A stretch of 64,000 nt of DNA from Arthrobacter sp. SLBN-112 (GTDB taxonomy: Bacteria > Actinomycetota > Actinomycetes > Actinomycetales > Micrococcaceae), in NCBI RefSeq assembly GCF_006715225.1, contig NZ_VFMU01000001.1:744001-808000 (forward strand), read 5' to 3'. Of the stretch, positions 22,924 through 32,339 are shown in pieces; within the stretch, counting starts at the first letter, position 1, and each line of letters starts with the position of its first letter. The notes beneath the pieces were generated by a model. It had not been told where the DNA came from. It saw nothing but the letters and a program-made list of their open reading frames with translations, and did no database searches. The translations under genes were made by a program, and so were the position numbers.

Positions 22924-24524
22924 CGCACTCCTCCCACGGCAGTTGTGGCCGGGATGGGAACATCACTGCCCAGCACCGCCTGGATGTACGGGGTCCGGTC
23001 CAGCATGTCCCGCGCGGCCCGGTCCGCAAGCCCGAACAGCGGACCGGCAAAGACGGTCAGGGAAACGCCGAGAACCACCAGGCCAAGGGTTGAGCCCACC
23101 ATGGTGCGGGGCAGGAGCGTCACGGTGTTGAGCTTGGCGCCCGGCCCGGCCACCCTGGCCGCCGGGCGGGCAAGCAGCACCGGGTCCGGATGTTCGGCGT
23201 CGGTGGGCCTGCGCCAGAACGCACGGTTCCACACCCTGGCGATGGCCAGCAGCGTCAGGAGGCTGGTAACAACCCCGCCGATCACCAGCGCGTAGGCCAG
23301 CGGCGTGCCCAGCTCGATGCCCGCCTGCATCAGCCCCACCTTGCCCAGGAACCCGGAGAACGGCGGGATGCCGGCAAGGTTCATGCCGGGGACAAAGAAG
23401 AGCAGCGCCAGCAGGGGCGACAGCTTGGCCAGCCCGCCCAACCGGTCCACGGACGAGCTGCCGCCGCGCCGCTCGATCAGGCCCGTGACCAGGAAGAGGC
23501 TGGTCTGGATGGTGATGTGGTGGGCCACGTAGAACACTGCCGCGGCCAGTCCGGCAACGGAGGACATGGCCAGCCCGAACACCATGTAGCCGATGTGGCT
23601 GACCAGGGTGAACGACAGGAGCCGCTTAATGTCGCTTTGGGCCAGGGCGCCAAGGATGCCCACCACCATGGTCAGCAGCGCTGCCACCATCAAAGGTGTG
23701 TTCAGGGTGTCCCCCGGGAACAGCAGGGTTTCGGTCCGGACCATGGCGTACACGCCCACCTTGGTGAGCAACCCCGCGAACACGGCTGTGACGGGCGCCG
23801 GCGCGGTGGGGTAGGAGTCAGGGAGCCAGAAGGAGAGCGGGAACACGGCAGCCTTGATGCCGAACGCCACCAGCAGCATGACGTGAAGCAGGGTCTTGGT
23901 GCCCTGGTCCAGTTCGCCCAGCTTGATGGCCAGGTCCGCCATGTTGACCGTTCCGGTGGCTCCGTAGACCATGGCGATGGAGATCAGGAACAGCACCGAG
24001 GACACCACGGACACCACCACGTAGGTGACGCCTGCCCGGATGCGCGGCCCGGTGCCGCCGAGGGTCATCAGCACGTAGCTGGCAGTCAGCAGGATCTCGA
24101 AGCCGACGTAAAGGTTGAACAGGTCCCCGGACAGGAACGCATTGGACACCCCCGCCACCAGGATCAGGTAGGTGGGGTGGAAGATCGACACCGGGGCGTC
24201 GTGGTCGCCGTCGGCCATGCCCTGCCCCGTGGCGTACACCAGCACGGCCAGGCTAATCGCGGAGGACACCACCAGCATCAGGGATGAGAACTGGTCCACC
24301 ACCATGACGATCCCCCACGGCGGCAGCCAGCCGCCGATGGTCACCGCTGCGGTCCCGCCGTTCCACGCGGACGCCAGCAGGAGGCATTCGAGCGCCAGGG
24401 TCAGCGAGAGCAGGGCGATGCTCACCGCCCGCTGGGCCCGGGTATGCCGGATCAGCAGGAAGGTCAGGGCGGCGCCCAGGATGGGAAGTACGACGGCGAG
24501 CGGGGCAAAGCTTGCGATGTTCAC
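22920..24524 (-). CDS. mrpD: Mrp Na+/H+ antiporter subunit D
   Basis: The 534-residue polytopic protein is a complex-I NuoN/NuoM-like proton-translocating subunit. Motifs include LAQSDIKRLLSFTLVSHIGYMVFGLAM, with the conserved Lys and His of the antiporter-like family, and FPLSFWLPDSYPTAPAPVTAVFAGLLTKVGVYAMVR. GTG 24524 is the correct start: it overlaps mrpC by GTGA, and upstream frame is antisense or shadow sequence. The C-terminal tail (about residues 460-534) has the extra helix usual in MrpD. Confidence 0.93.
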   Translation of the reverse strand: MNIASFAPLAVVLPILGAALTFLLIRHTRAQRAVSIALLSLTLALECLLLASAWNGGTAAVTIGGWLPPWGIVMVVDQFSSLMLVVSSAISLAVLVYATGQGMADGDHDAPVSIFHPTYLILVAGVSNAFLSGDLFNLYVGFEILLTASYVLMTLGGTGPRIRAGVTYVVVSVVSSVLFLISIAMVYGATGTVNMADLAIKLGELDQGTKTLLHVMLLVAFGIKAAVFPLSFWLPDSYPTAPAPVTAVFAGLLTKVGVYAMVRTETLLFPGDTLNTPLMVAALLTMVVGILGALAQSDIKRLLSFTLVSHIGYMVFGLAMSSVAGLAAAVFYVAHHITIQTSLFLVTGLIERRGGSSSVDRLGGLAKLSPLLALLFFVPGMNLAGIPPFSGFLGKVGLMQAGIELGTPLAYALVIGGVVTSLLTLLAIARVWNRAFWRRPTDAEHPDPVLLARPAARVAGPGAKLNTVTLLPRTMVGSTLGLVVLGVSLTVFAGPLFGLADRAARDMLDRTPYIQAVLGSDVPIPATTAVGGVR

Positions 24525-25126
24525 TTTCCGCCTCCTTCCGGGCTGGGGTCGACGTTGAGTGAGCCGGGCTTTTCCTCCGCGGCGGCATGTTCGGCGGGCA
24601 TCTCCCGGCCGCCGGCCACGACGGTGGCCACCGGCTGGCCCGTTTCCGGGCCGCCATCCACGCCGGACGCCGCGTGGTTTGAGACGTCCCGGCCGTCCGA
24701 TCCCAGCATGGTGAGCGGGAACTCGGAGGTTTCCGCCGGCACTTCGGCGTCGTCCTCGGCGTCGAAGCTGGGGGTTGCCGCCACACGGCGGTCTTCCAGG
24801 TCGTCCTGGATGTCGTCCTGGCGTGCCAGCACCCAGGTGCGGTAGATGATGCCGAGCATGAACGCCGTGACGGCGAAGGAAATGACGATCGAGGTCAGGA
24901 TCAGGGCCTGCGGGAGCGGATCGTTGTAGTCCTGGGCGGGCCTGTCCTTGTCGAACAGCGGAGCCAGCCCTGCGTATCCCCCGGTGGCCAGGATCAGGAG
25001 GTTGGTGGCGTTGGCCAGGAGCATCAGCCCCAGCAGCACCCGGGTGAGGCTGCGTTCCAGGATGAGATAGATGCCGCAGGCATACAGGGCGCCCATGACG
25101 ATCAGCAGGGTCAGGTTGACGCTCAT
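24521..25126 (-). CDS. mrpC: Mrp Na+/H+ antiporter subunit C with a long hydrophilic tail
   Basis: Residues 1-110 form a normal MrpC/NuoK-like three-helix protein (MGALYACGIYLILERSLTRVLLGLMLLANATNLLIL, then DPLPQALILTSIVISFAVTAFMLGI). Residues about 120-201 are an acidic, Ala/Glu/Gly-rich extension with no recognised domain. Classical MrpC is about 110-115 residues, so the tail is extra; it is probably disordered and cytoplasmic. Overlaps mrpA and mrpD by four bases each. Confidence 0.92.
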   Translation of the reverse strand: MSVNLTLLIVMGALYACGIYLILERSLTRVLLGLMLLANATNLLILATGGYAGLAPLFDKDRPAQDYNDPLPQALILTSIVISFAVTAFMLGIIYRTWVLARQDDIQDDLEDRRVAATPSFDAEDDAEVPAETSEFPLTMLGSDGRDVSNHAASGVDGGPETGQPVATVVAGGREMPAEHAAAEEKPGSLNVDPSPEGGGK

Positions 25127-28100
25127 GCGTGGCCCTTTGCGGTGGTCTCGGCGGGCCTGGTCTGGGCGGGGACGGTCTGGGCGGGCGCGGTGTCCGGCTC
25201 CAGCGGCGGTTCAGGATCGCGTTCGGCTTCCAGTTCCGGCTGCACCGGACGGTCCTCCTCCGGCTCGTCCTGGTGCGCGGCCGCCGCGGACCGCTCCTCC
25301 ATGTGCTCATCGATCTCGGCGCCGAGGCTGCGGAGCACGTCAAGCACCAGGCCCACCACCACGATGTACACGCCGATGTCGAAGATGGTGGAGGTGACGA
25401 ATTTGATGTCGCCGAAGACGGGCAGCCACACCTGGATGATGGCGGACTGGAACACCTGCCCACCCAGCAGCAGGGGCACCACCCCGGACACGGCAGCCAG
25501 GGCCAGGCCCGTGCCCAGCAGCGCGCCGGCGCTCAGCGGCGCGGCCTCCCGCAATTCGAACCGTCCGCCGGCCAGGTAGCGGATGGTCAGCGCCAGCCCG
25601 GCCGTGAGGCCACCGGCGAAACCGCCGCCCGGCAGGTTGTGCCCGGCCAGCAGCAGGTAGAGCGAGAAGATGATCATCGAGTGGAAGATCAGCCGGGTGA
25701 CCACCTCGAAGATGATGGAGCGCCGTTCGGGGGCGAGGGTCCGGCCGGCCACGATCCAGGGATCACGGGCGGCGGCTGCGAACTTCCGGCTGATGGCCAG
25801 GGCCGCGCCGTCGCGGGAGCCGGGATCCACGCCGTGGTGCCGCCCCACCGTGCCTTCGGCCACGGACGCGGAGGTCTGGAGGCGGTCGCCGCGGCCGCGG
25901 ATGAAGATCAGGCTGGCCACGCCGGTGGCGGCGAGCGCCAGCACGCTGATCTCGCCGAAGGTGTCCCAGGCGCGGATGTCCACCAGGGTCACGTTGACCA
26001 CGTTGAGGCCGCCGCCGCCCTCGTAGGCAAGCTGCGGGAACTGCAGTGACACCGGAATGGCGGTCCGGGCGCCCATCGCAAAGATCGCCGCGAACACCAT
26101 GGTCACGCCGAATCCCAGGCCGATGATGACGCGCACCACCCGGTATTTGCCGCCCGTGCGGTCCCGCAGCTCGGGCGGCAGGCTGCGCATGGCCAGGACG
26201 AACGCCACCAGGATGATGGTTTCCACCAGCATCTGGGTCAGGGCCAGGTCCGGTGCGCCCTGCAGGGCGAACACCAGCGCGATGCCGTAGCCGGTCACGG
26301 ACACCATCAGCACGGCAAGGAAGCGTTTGTTCGCCTTGACGGCGGCCAGGGCGCCTATCACGATTCCCACACCGGCCACGAGCTGCAGCGGGGAGTTCGG
26401 ATCCACCAGGTAGACGTCCTGCGGCAGGGCGTTGCCGCCCAGGAAGATGGCCGTGAGCGGCAGGACGAACGCCACGCTGAGGATCACCGCAAGGTAGAAA
26501 TACAGTGAACCGCGCTGGGTCCGGCCCGTAATCCACACCGCCACGTCGTCCAGGGCGCCGATGGTCAGCTGGTAGCCGCGGTCGCCGTCCACCCAGGCCG
26601 GAACGAGGGACTGGACACGGGCCACCGCGTTGCGGCCAAAGTACATCGCCGCGCCCAGCACGAAGGTGACCGCCGTCAGCCCAAGGGCCGGGGTCAGCCC
26701 GTGCCACAACGCAAGGTGGCCCGCCTGCTCGGCCGGAGTGCCGGCGTCGGGCGCTGTGGAAGCGAACGATGCCGCGTACGGCTGGATCCAGGCGTCCACC
26801 GGCACCGGCCAGAGCCCGTAGGGGATGGTCAGGACGCTGAGGACCGCAGGCGCGGCGAGGAAGGAGGGCGTGATCGCCTTGAAAGGGGTGGGGGCCACGC
26901 CGGGTTTGGCCGCGAACGCACCCCACATGAAACGCGCGCTGTAGGCGAAGGTGAGGATTGACCCCACCACCAGCCCGGCCAGGACCACCATGCCCCACGG
27001 GGCGGAGTGCGGGTCCGCAGCATGACGGACGAACGCTTCCAGCACGGATTCCTTGGCGACGAAGCCGCCCAGCAGCGGAACGCCCGCCATGGACGCGGCG
27101 CCGATACCGGCCACGATGCCCAGCGCACGGGAGGAGCGGAAGACGCCGGACAGTTTGCGCACGTCGCGGGTCCCGGACTGGTGGTCGATGATGCCCACCA
27201 CCAGGAAGAGGGTGGCCTTGAACAGGCCGTGGGCCAACAGCATGGCCAGGCCCGCCAGCGCGGCATCGGGTGTGCCCAGGCCCACCACCATGGTGAGGAA
27301 GCCCAGCTGGCTGACGGTGCCGTATGCCAGGATCAGCTTGATGTCGGTCTGCCGCAGTGCCCGGTAGCCGCCTACCAGCATGGTGGCCAGGCCCAGCCCC
27401 AGGACCACGGGCTGCCAGTACGCCGTTTCCGAGAACCCCGGGGCGAGCCGCGCCACCAGGTAAATGCCTGCCTTCACCATCGCCGCAGCGTGCAGGTAGG
27501 CGCTAACGGGGGTGGGCGCGGCCATGGCGCCGGGGAGCCAGAAGTGGAACGGGACCAGCGCGGACTTGGTGATGGCCCCCACCAGGATGAGGACGACGGC
27601 GGCGCCCACCACGCCGGCGGACGTCCCGGAAACCAGCGCGGGGGCCTGTTCCAGGATCCCGGAGATACGGTACGTGCCGGCGGTGTAGCCCATCATGATC
27701 AGGCCCACCAGCATGGCCAGGCCACCGGCGGTGGTCACCATCAGCGCCTGGAGGGCGGAACGGCGGGCCGCAAGACGGGTCCGGGCAAAGCCGATCAACA
27801 GGTAGGACAGGATGGTGGTCAGTTCCCAGAAGATGAACAGCAGCAGCAGGTCATCCGCCACCACCAGCCCGAACATGGCCCCGGCGAACGCCAGCAGCTG
27901 GGCGCCGAACCCGCCCAGGTCCGGGTCTTCCCTTTTGAAGTACCGGGCGCAGTAGACCAGCACCAGGGCGCCGACGCCGAGCACCAGCAGGGACATCACC
28001 CACGCCAGCGCGTCCATGCGGAAGGCGAATTCCAGGTGGAGGCTGGGGATCCAGTCGAAGACTTCGGTGACGGCCCCGGACCCTGAGTAGATGGGGTTGT

Positions 28101-28233
28101 GCTGGAACAGCAGCCAGCCGAAGGAAACACCCGGAACAGCCGCCAGTGCGTAGAAGGCGTTGCGGCCCCACAGCCTGAAGAGGAAGGGCGCGAGGACAGC
28201 CACCGAAAAGTGCACGGCAAGGACTGTGATCAC
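25123..28233 (-). CDS. mrpA: Mrp Na+/H+ antiporter subunit A with fused MrpB domain
   Basis: The 1036-residue membrane protein begins VITVLAVHFSVAVLAPFLFRLWGRNAFYALA and contains a NuoL-like core (HAAAMVKAGIYLVARLAPGF, RQTDIKLILAYGTVSQLGFLTMVVG with the essential Lys), a central MrpA-only region, and a C-terminal MnhB domain (SIIFEVVTRLIFHSMIIFSLYLLLAGHNLPGGGFAGGL). The MrpA+MrpB fusion occurs in many actinobacteria and proteobacteria and explains why no separate mrpB is present. GTG 28233 is chosen because GGAG lies six bases upstream. It is the first gene of the six-gene operon and ends in a charged tail. Confidence 0.94.
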   Translation of the reverse strand: MITVLAVHFSVAVLAPFLFRLWGRNAFYALAAVPGVSFGWLLFQHNPIYSGSGAVTEVFDWIPSLHLEFAFRMDALAWVMSLLVLGVGALVLVYCARYFKREDPDLGGFGAQLLAFAGAMFGLVVADDLLLLFIFWELTTILSYLLIGFARTRLAARRSALQALMVTTAGGLAMLVGLIMMGYTAGTYRISGILEQAPALVSGTSAGVVGAAVVLILVGAITKSALVPFHFWLPGAMAAPTPVSAYLHAAAMVKAGIYLVARLAPGFSETAYWQPVVLGLGLATMLVGGYRALRQTDIKLILAYGTVSQLGFLTMVVGLGTPDAALAGLAMLLAHGLFKATLFLVVGIIDHQSGTRDVRKLSGVFRSSRALGIVAGIGAASMAGVPLLGGFVAKESVLEAFVRHAADPHSAPWGMVVLAGLVVGSILTFAYSARFMWGAFAAKPGVAPTPFKAITPSFLAAPAVLSVLTIPYGLWPVPVDAWIQPYAASFASTAPDAGTPAEQAGHLALWHGLTPALGLTAVTFVLGAAMYFGRNAVARVQSLVPAWVDGDRGYQLTIGALDDVAVWITGRTQRGSLYFYLAVILSVAFVLPLTAIFLGGNALPQDVYLVDPNSPLQLVAGVGIVIGALAAVKANKRFLAVLMVSVTGYGIALVFALQGAPDLALTQMLVETIILVAFVLAMRSLPPELRDRTGGKYRVVRVIIGLGFGVTMVFAAIFAMGARTAIPVSLQFPQLAYEGGGGLNVVNVTLVDIRAWDTFGEISVLALAATGVASLIFIRGRGDRLQTSASVAEGTVGRHHGVDPGSRDGAALAISRKFAAAARDPWIVAGRTLAPERRSIIFEVVTRLIFHSMIIFSLYLLLAGHNLPGGGFAGGLTAGLALTIRYLAGGRFELREAAPLSAGALLGTGLALAAVSGVVPLLLGGQVFQSAIIQVWLPVFGDIKFVTSTIFDIGVYIVVVGLVLDVLRSLGAEIDEHMEERSAAAAHQDEPEEDRPVQPELEAERDPEPPLEPDTAPAQTVPAQTRPAETTAKGHA

Positions 28234-28415
28234 TGTATTCTCCGCAACGTCAGGAATTCGATTGTCAAAAGTTGGAGCAGGCGGCAAAAAGTAAGGTCCG
28301 GGAGGGGTCAGTTTACCAAGGGCCTTCCGGTATCCTGCCTCTTCCGCGGCGCCAGGGCAGGCGGAATCCCCACCGGCAAGGGCCCGTCGTCCCAAGGGTG
28401 TTCGCCACGGGCGGA

Positions 28416-28421
28416 TACGAT
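28416..28421 (+). promoter_or_regulatory. -10 element (TACGAT) of the UMF1-family gene
   Basis: TACGAT ends seven bases before ATG 28429, so the mRNA probably starts at the start codon. This choice excludes the in-frame ATG 28420, which lies inside the box. Confidence 0.45.
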
Positions 28422-28428
28422 GCATCCT

Positions 28429-29832
28429 ATGAACAGCGCCAGCGCTCCGGGAGCAATGCAGCCTGCCTCGGAACTCGAAACCGGACCCGGGAAATCCAGC
28501 AAGGGCCGGGTGCTGGCCTGGGCTTCCTGGGACTGGGGCTCGGCGGCCTTCAACGCGGTGATGACCACCTTCGTCTTCACTGTCTATCTGACGTCCAAGG
28601 CTTTTGGCGGCGAGGACAACGCCTCGGCCGTGCTGGGCGCGGCATTGGCCGTTGCCGGGTTTGCCATCGCGCTGCTGGCGCCTGTCACCGGCCAGCGCTC
28701 TGATGCCGGCGGCCGGCGGAAACTGTGGCTGGGAGTGAACTCGGCCGCCGTCGCCATCCTTACGGCACTGTGCTTCTTTGTATTCCCGCACCCGGAATTC
28801 CTGCTCCTCGGGGCATCGCTGATCGCGCTGGGCAACGTGTTCTTCGAATTCGCCGGCGTCAACTACAACGCCATGCTGGCCCAGGTCTCCACGCCCCACA
28901 ACATCGGGAAAGTCAGCGGCTTCGGCTGGGGTGCGGGCTACCTCGGCGGCATCGTGGCCCTCCTGATCGTCCTGCAGCTGTTTGTACAACCGGCCTTCGA
29001 CTGGTTCGGCGCGTCCACCCAGGACAGCCTCAACATCCGGCTGGTGGCCGTCTTCTCCGCCCTGTGGTTCCTCGTCTTCGCCCTCCCGGTCCTGTTCGCC
29101 GTCCCCGAGCTGCCCCGGTCCACCCAGGCGGCCCGCCTCGGATTTTTTGCCAGCTACGGACTGTTGTTCCGGCGGATCAAGGCGATCTACGCCACCAGCC
29201 CGCACACCATCTACTTCCTGCTGGCCAGTGCGGTGTTCCGCGACGGCCTCGCCGCCGTCTTCACGTTTGGCGGCATCATCGCTGCCGGCACCTTCGGCTT
29301 TGCCCTCTCCCAGGTCATCTTCTTCGCGATCTTCGGGAACGTGGTGGCGGCCGTGGGCGCGGTGATCGGCGGCTTCCTGGATGACAAGGTGGGCCCGAAA
29401 GCCGTCATCACCGGTTCCCTGGTGGGGCTCCTGATCGCCGGAACGGCCATCCTGGTCCTGGGCAACGGGGACTATGTCTTCTTCGGCATGCAATGGGCCG
29501 GCAGCACCACGTTCTGGGTGTTCGGTCTCTTCCTCTGCCTGTTCGTCGGGCCCGCCCAGTCCGCATCCCGCGCCTACCTGGCCCGGCTCGCCCCGCACGG
29601 CGAATCCGGTGAGCTGTTCGGCCTCTACGCCACCACCGGCCGGGCCGTCAGCTTCCTGGCGCCGGCTCTGTTTACCCTCTGCATCACCGTGGCAACGCCG
29701 CTGGTGCCCGCCGGGCAGGCACAGCGGTGGGGCATCCTGGGCATCATGGTGGTCCTCCTGGCCGGGCTCCTGGTGCTGCTGCCGGTGAAGTCCCCGGAGA
29801 AGGCACCCATCGCGGTGGTCCCCGCCAGCTGA
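28429..29832 (+). CDS. UMF1/Atg22-type MFS transporter
   Basis: The 467-residue protein has about 12 helices and the UMF1-family start (LAWASWDWGSAAFNAVMTTFVFTVYLTS) with the conserved W-D-x-G-x-x-A-F pattern, an MFS loop (GQRSDAGGRRKLWL), and FEFAGVNYNAMLAQVSTPHNIGKVSGFGWGAGYLGGIVALL. Relatives export amino acids from yeast vacuoles, but bacterial substrates are unknown. The N-terminus has a 25-residue polar extension. It is divergent from the Mrp operon. No ribosome site precedes the ATG. Confidence 0.85.
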   Translation: MNSASAPGAMQPASELETGPGKSSKGRVLAWASWDWGSAAFNAVMTTFVFTVYLTSKAFGGEDNASAVLGAALAVAGFAIALLAPVTGQRSDAGGRRKLWLGVNSAAVAILTALCFFVFPHPEFLLLGASLIALGNVFFEFAGVNYNAMLAQVSTPHNIGKVSGFGWGAGYLGGIVALLIVLQLFVQPAFDWFGASTQDSLNIRLVAVFSALWFLVFALPVLFAVPELPRSTQAARLGFFASYGLLFRRIKAIYATSPHTIYFLLASAVFRDGLAAVFTFGGIIAAGTFGFALSQVIFFAIFGNVVAAVGAVIGGFLDDKVGPKAVITGSLVGLLIAGTAILVLGNGDYVFFGMQWAGSTTFWVFGLFLCLFVGPAQSASRAYLARLAPHGESGELFGLYATTGRAVSFLAPALFTLCITVATPLVPAGQAQRWGILGIMVVLLAGLLVLLPVKSPEKAPIAVVPAS

Positions 29833-29884
29833 AAACACCCTCCGGGTCCTCTGCCAGGGCCCGACCAAGGGTTGCCAGGCAGAC

Positions 29885-29890
29885 TAGGCT
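29885..29890 (+). promoter_or_regulatory. -10 element (TAGGCT) of the khtTU operon
   Basis: TAGGCT ends six bases before ATG 29897, matching the leaderless spacing seen for several other genes in this window. Confidence 0.5.
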
Positions 29891-29896
29891 GGACGT

Positions 29897-30379
29897 ATGA
29901 ACGTGGACGAAACCAACCTTCCCGGCCTGGGCCGCAGGAAGGATTTCATGACCGCTTCCGGACGCCGCATCGGCGTCGTCGAGCGGCGGGAAGGCCAGAC
30001 GGAACTGATCGTTTCCACCTGGGACGACCCCGATACCTGCCAGGTTTCCATTCCGCTCACCAGCGATGAAGCAGCCACCCTGGGCAACCTCCTGGGCGGC
30101 ACGCACCTGGCCATGAAGCTCACGGAGGAACACAAGGACGTTCCCGGCATCGTCACCCGGCAGTTCTCCATCGCTGCGGATTCCCCGTTTCAGAACCAGC
30201 CCATGGGCAAGGCCTGCATCCGCACCCGCTGCGGCGTATCCATCGTGGCCATCATGCGCGAGGGCGAGGTACTGCCTTCGCCCGGGCCCGACGTCGTACT
30301 TCACCCCGGCGACCTGCTCGTGGCGGTTGGCACCCAGGAAGGCCTCGACTCAGCGGCCGATATCCTGCGCCACGGTTAG
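29897..30379 (+). CDS. khtT: Regulatory subunit of a K+/H+ antiporter (KhtT-like, TrkA-C domain)
   Basis: The 160-residue cytoplasmic protein starts with a KhtT-like domain (LPGLGRRKDFMTASGRRIGVVERREGQTELIV) and ends in a TrkA-C/RCK-C domain (ACIRTRCGVSIVAIMREGEVLPSPGPDVVLHPGDLLVAVGTQEGLDSAADIL). In the KhtTU/YhaTU systems the T subunit binds nucleotide or cyclic-di-AMP and gates the membrane antiporter. It is five bases upstream of khtU and co-transcribed. Function is by family and gene order. Confidence 0.9.
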   Translation: MNVDETNLPGLGRRKDFMTASGRRIGVVERREGQTELIVSTWDDPDTCQVSIPLTSDEAATLGNLLGGTHLAMKLTEEHKDVPGIVTRQFSIAADSPFQNQPMGKACIRTRCGVSIVAIMREGEVLPSPGPDVVLHPGDLLVAVGTQEGLDSAADILRHG

Positions 30380-30384
30380 TTCCT

Positions 30385-31566
30385 ATGGACCCGTTGGCCC
30401 TGACCCTCATTGAACTGGGGGCCGTTGTGTTCTGCCTGGGCCTGCTGGCCAGGCTGGCCGGACGGATCGGAATGTCGCCCATCCCGCTCTACCTGCTGGG
30501 CGGGCTGGCTTTTGGCGCCGGCGGGATCGTCAAGCTCGAAGGCATGCATGAGTTCGCACATCTCTCCGGCGAGATCGGCGTCATCCTCCTGCTGCTTATG
30601 CTCGGACTGGAATATACCGCGTCCGAGCTTTTCACCGGCCTGCGCCGGTCATGGCAGGCCGGTGTCCTGGACCTGGTCCTGAATTTCCTGCCCGGCGCCG
30701 GGCTTGCCCTGCTCTTGGGCTGGGGCGGCGTGGGGGCCATGGTCATGGGCGGCGTCACGTATATTTCCTCCTCGGGCATCGCCGCCAAGGTGATTACCGA
30801 CCTCGGACGGCTTGGTAACCGCGAGACTCCGGTGGTGCTGTCCATCCTGGTCTTCGAGGACCTGGCCATGGCCGTTTACCTGCCCATCCTCACAGCCACG
30901 CTCGCGGGAGTCAGCTTCCTGGGCGGGCTCACCACGGTGGGAATCGCCCTGGCCGTGGTCAGCCTGGTGCTCATGGTGGCCCTGCGGCACGGCCACCACG
31001 TCTCCAAGGCTGTGCACAGCGAGAACTCCGAGGTCTTCCTGCTCAACGTCCTCGGGGCCGCGCTGCTGGTGGCGGGGGCCGCGTCAGCCATGCAGGTTTC
31101 AGCCGCGGTGGGGGCCTTCATGCTGGGCATCGCCATCTCGGGTGCCACGGCCCACAACGCCACCCGGATCCTTGAGCCGCTGCGGGACCTGTTTGCCGCC
31201 ATTTTCTTCGTGGCGTTCGGGCTCAACACCGACCCCTCATCCATTCCCCCGGTCCTCGGCTGGGCCCTGGTCCTGGCGGCAGCCACCACGGCCACCAAAA
31301 TGGCCACCGGGATCTGGGCCGCCAAGCGCGCCGGCATTGCACGGCCTGGTCGGTTCCGTGCCGGCGCCGCGCTCGTGGCCCGCGGCGAATTCTCCATCGT
31401 GATCGCCGGCCTGGCCGTTGCTTCGGGGGTGGTACCTCATGAGCTCGCGGCGCTGGCCACAGCGTACGTGCTGCTGATGGCAGTACTGGGCCCGCTGGCC
31501 GCGCGCTATGTGGAAGCGCTGGCCAGGCCGTTCCTGCGCAGGCCGGCCGTCGCCCCGCAGCTCTAG
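30385..31566 (+). CDS. khtU: K+(Na+)/H+ antiporter membrane subunit (CPA2, KhtU/KefB-like)
   Basis: The 393-residue protein is a CPA2-family antiporter with about 12 helices. GVILLLLMLGLEYTASELF and the TYISSSGIAAKVITDLGRLGNRETPVVLSILVFEDLAMAVYLP segment contain the conserved SSSGI and FEDLA motifs (the functional Asp in LVFEDL), and VARGEFSIVIAGLAVASG is near the end. It lacks its own RCK domain, which is supplied by KhtT. It should export K+ for protons when activated. A terminator follows the stop codon. Confidence 0.92.
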   Translation: MDPLALTLIELGAVVFCLGLLARLAGRIGMSPIPLYLLGGLAFGAGGIVKLEGMHEFAHLSGEIGVILLLLMLGLEYTASELFTGLRRSWQAGVLDLVLNFLPGAGLALLLGWGGVGAMVMGGVTYISSSGIAAKVITDLGRLGNRETPVVLSILVFEDLAMAVYLPILTATLAGVSFLGGLTTVGIALAVVSLVLMVALRHGHHVSKAVHSENSEVFLLNVLGAALLVAGAASAMQVSAAVGAFMLGIAISGATAHNATRILEPLRDLFAAIFFVAFGLNTDPSSIPPVLGWALVLAAATTATKMATGIWAAKRAGIARPGRFRAGAALVARGEFSIVIAGLAVASGVVPHELAALATAYVLLMAVLGPLAARYVEALARPFLRRPAVAPQL

Positions 31567-31594
31567 GCACACCGGCGGCACTGAGTACGCCCCC

Positions 31595-31624
31595 GGCACT
31601 GGCCCTTGCCGGTGCCGCTTTTTA
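31595..31624 (+). terminator. Rho-independent terminator after khtU
   Basis: GGCACTGGC (31595-31603) pairs with GCCGGTGCC (31608-31616) around CCTT, with one G-T wobble, followed by GCTTTTTATT. Confidence 0.8.
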
Positions 31625-31633
31625 TTGCCGGGG

Positions 31634-32209
31634 CTAAATGCTGGTGCGGTGGAAGTTCAGGTGGCTCCGGCTGGCGGTCGGACCGCGCTGGCCCTGGTAC
31701 CGGTTGCCGTACTCGCCCTGGCCGTAGGGGTACTCCGCGGCCGAGCTCAGCCGGAAGAAGCAGAGCTGCCCGATTTTCATGCCCGGCCACAGTTTGATGG
31801 GCAGGGTGGCCATGTTCGACAGCTCGAGGGTGACGTGGCCGGAAAAGCCGGGGTCGATGAAGCCTGCGGTGGAGTGCGTCAGCAGGCCGAGCCGGCCCAG
31901 GGATGATTTGCCTTCCAGGCGGGCCGCGATGTCATCCGGCAGCGTCACGGTTTCGTAGGTGGAACCCAGGACGAACTCCCCCGGGTGCAGGATGAAGGCC
32001 TCGTCCTGCTCCACTTCCACCAGCCGTGTCAGCTCAGGCTGCTCCTGCGCCGGATCAATGTGCGCGTACTTGTGGTTGTCGAACAACCGGAAGAACTTGT
32101 CGATCCGGACATCCACGGACGACGGCTGGACCATCGCGGGATCGAACGGTTCCAGCACGATCCGCTGGGAATCAATTTCGGCACGAATGTCGCGGTCAGA
32201 GATCAGCAC
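31634..32209 (-). CDS. dcd: dCTP deaminase (probably bifunctional dCTP deaminase/dUTPase)
   Basis: The 191-residue trimeric enzyme has all Dcd motifs: [63 protein letters not shown] with the catalytic Ser-Ser-x-x-Arg and downstream Glu, and [15 protein letters not shown]. It converts dCTP to dUTP, and in mycobacterial homologues also to dUMP; the length and the tail ([23 protein letters not shown]) match that actinobacterial form. It supplies dUMP for thymidylate synthesis. Monocistronic, convergent with khtU. Confidence 0.95.
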   Translation of the reverse strand: MLISDRDIRAEIDSQRIVLEPFDPAMVQPSSVDVRIDKFFRLFDNHKYAHIDPAQEQPELTRLVEVEQDEAFILHPGEFVLGSTYETVTLPDDIAARLEGKSSLGRLGLLTHSTAGFIDPGFSGHVTLELSNMATLPIKLWPGMKIGQLCFFRLSSAAEYPYGQGEYGNRYQGQRGPTASRSHLNFHRTSI

Positions 32210-32339
32210 CGTCCCAAATTACCGTATCGGTTATCCACAGCCACATTTCCCCGTTGTTGCTGTGGCCTTCTGGGGCTAATGTTGCCAATGATAGCCGCCG
32301 GAATGGTCTCCCGGAGGCGTAACAGAGCTGGGGATGTTT

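Noticed and set aside
22920..25463. Frame of 847 residues extending mrpD upstream
   Set aside because: The extra part is low-complexity Pro/Arg/Ser shadow of mrpC and mrpA; GTG 24524 overlaps the mrpC stop as expected for the operon.
25123..29868. Frame of 1581 residues extending mrpA upstream across the UMF1 gene
   Set aside because: The first part is antisense to the MFS gene and lacks any Mrp-like content; GTG 28233 with GGAG six bases upstream starts at the real MrpA N-terminus.
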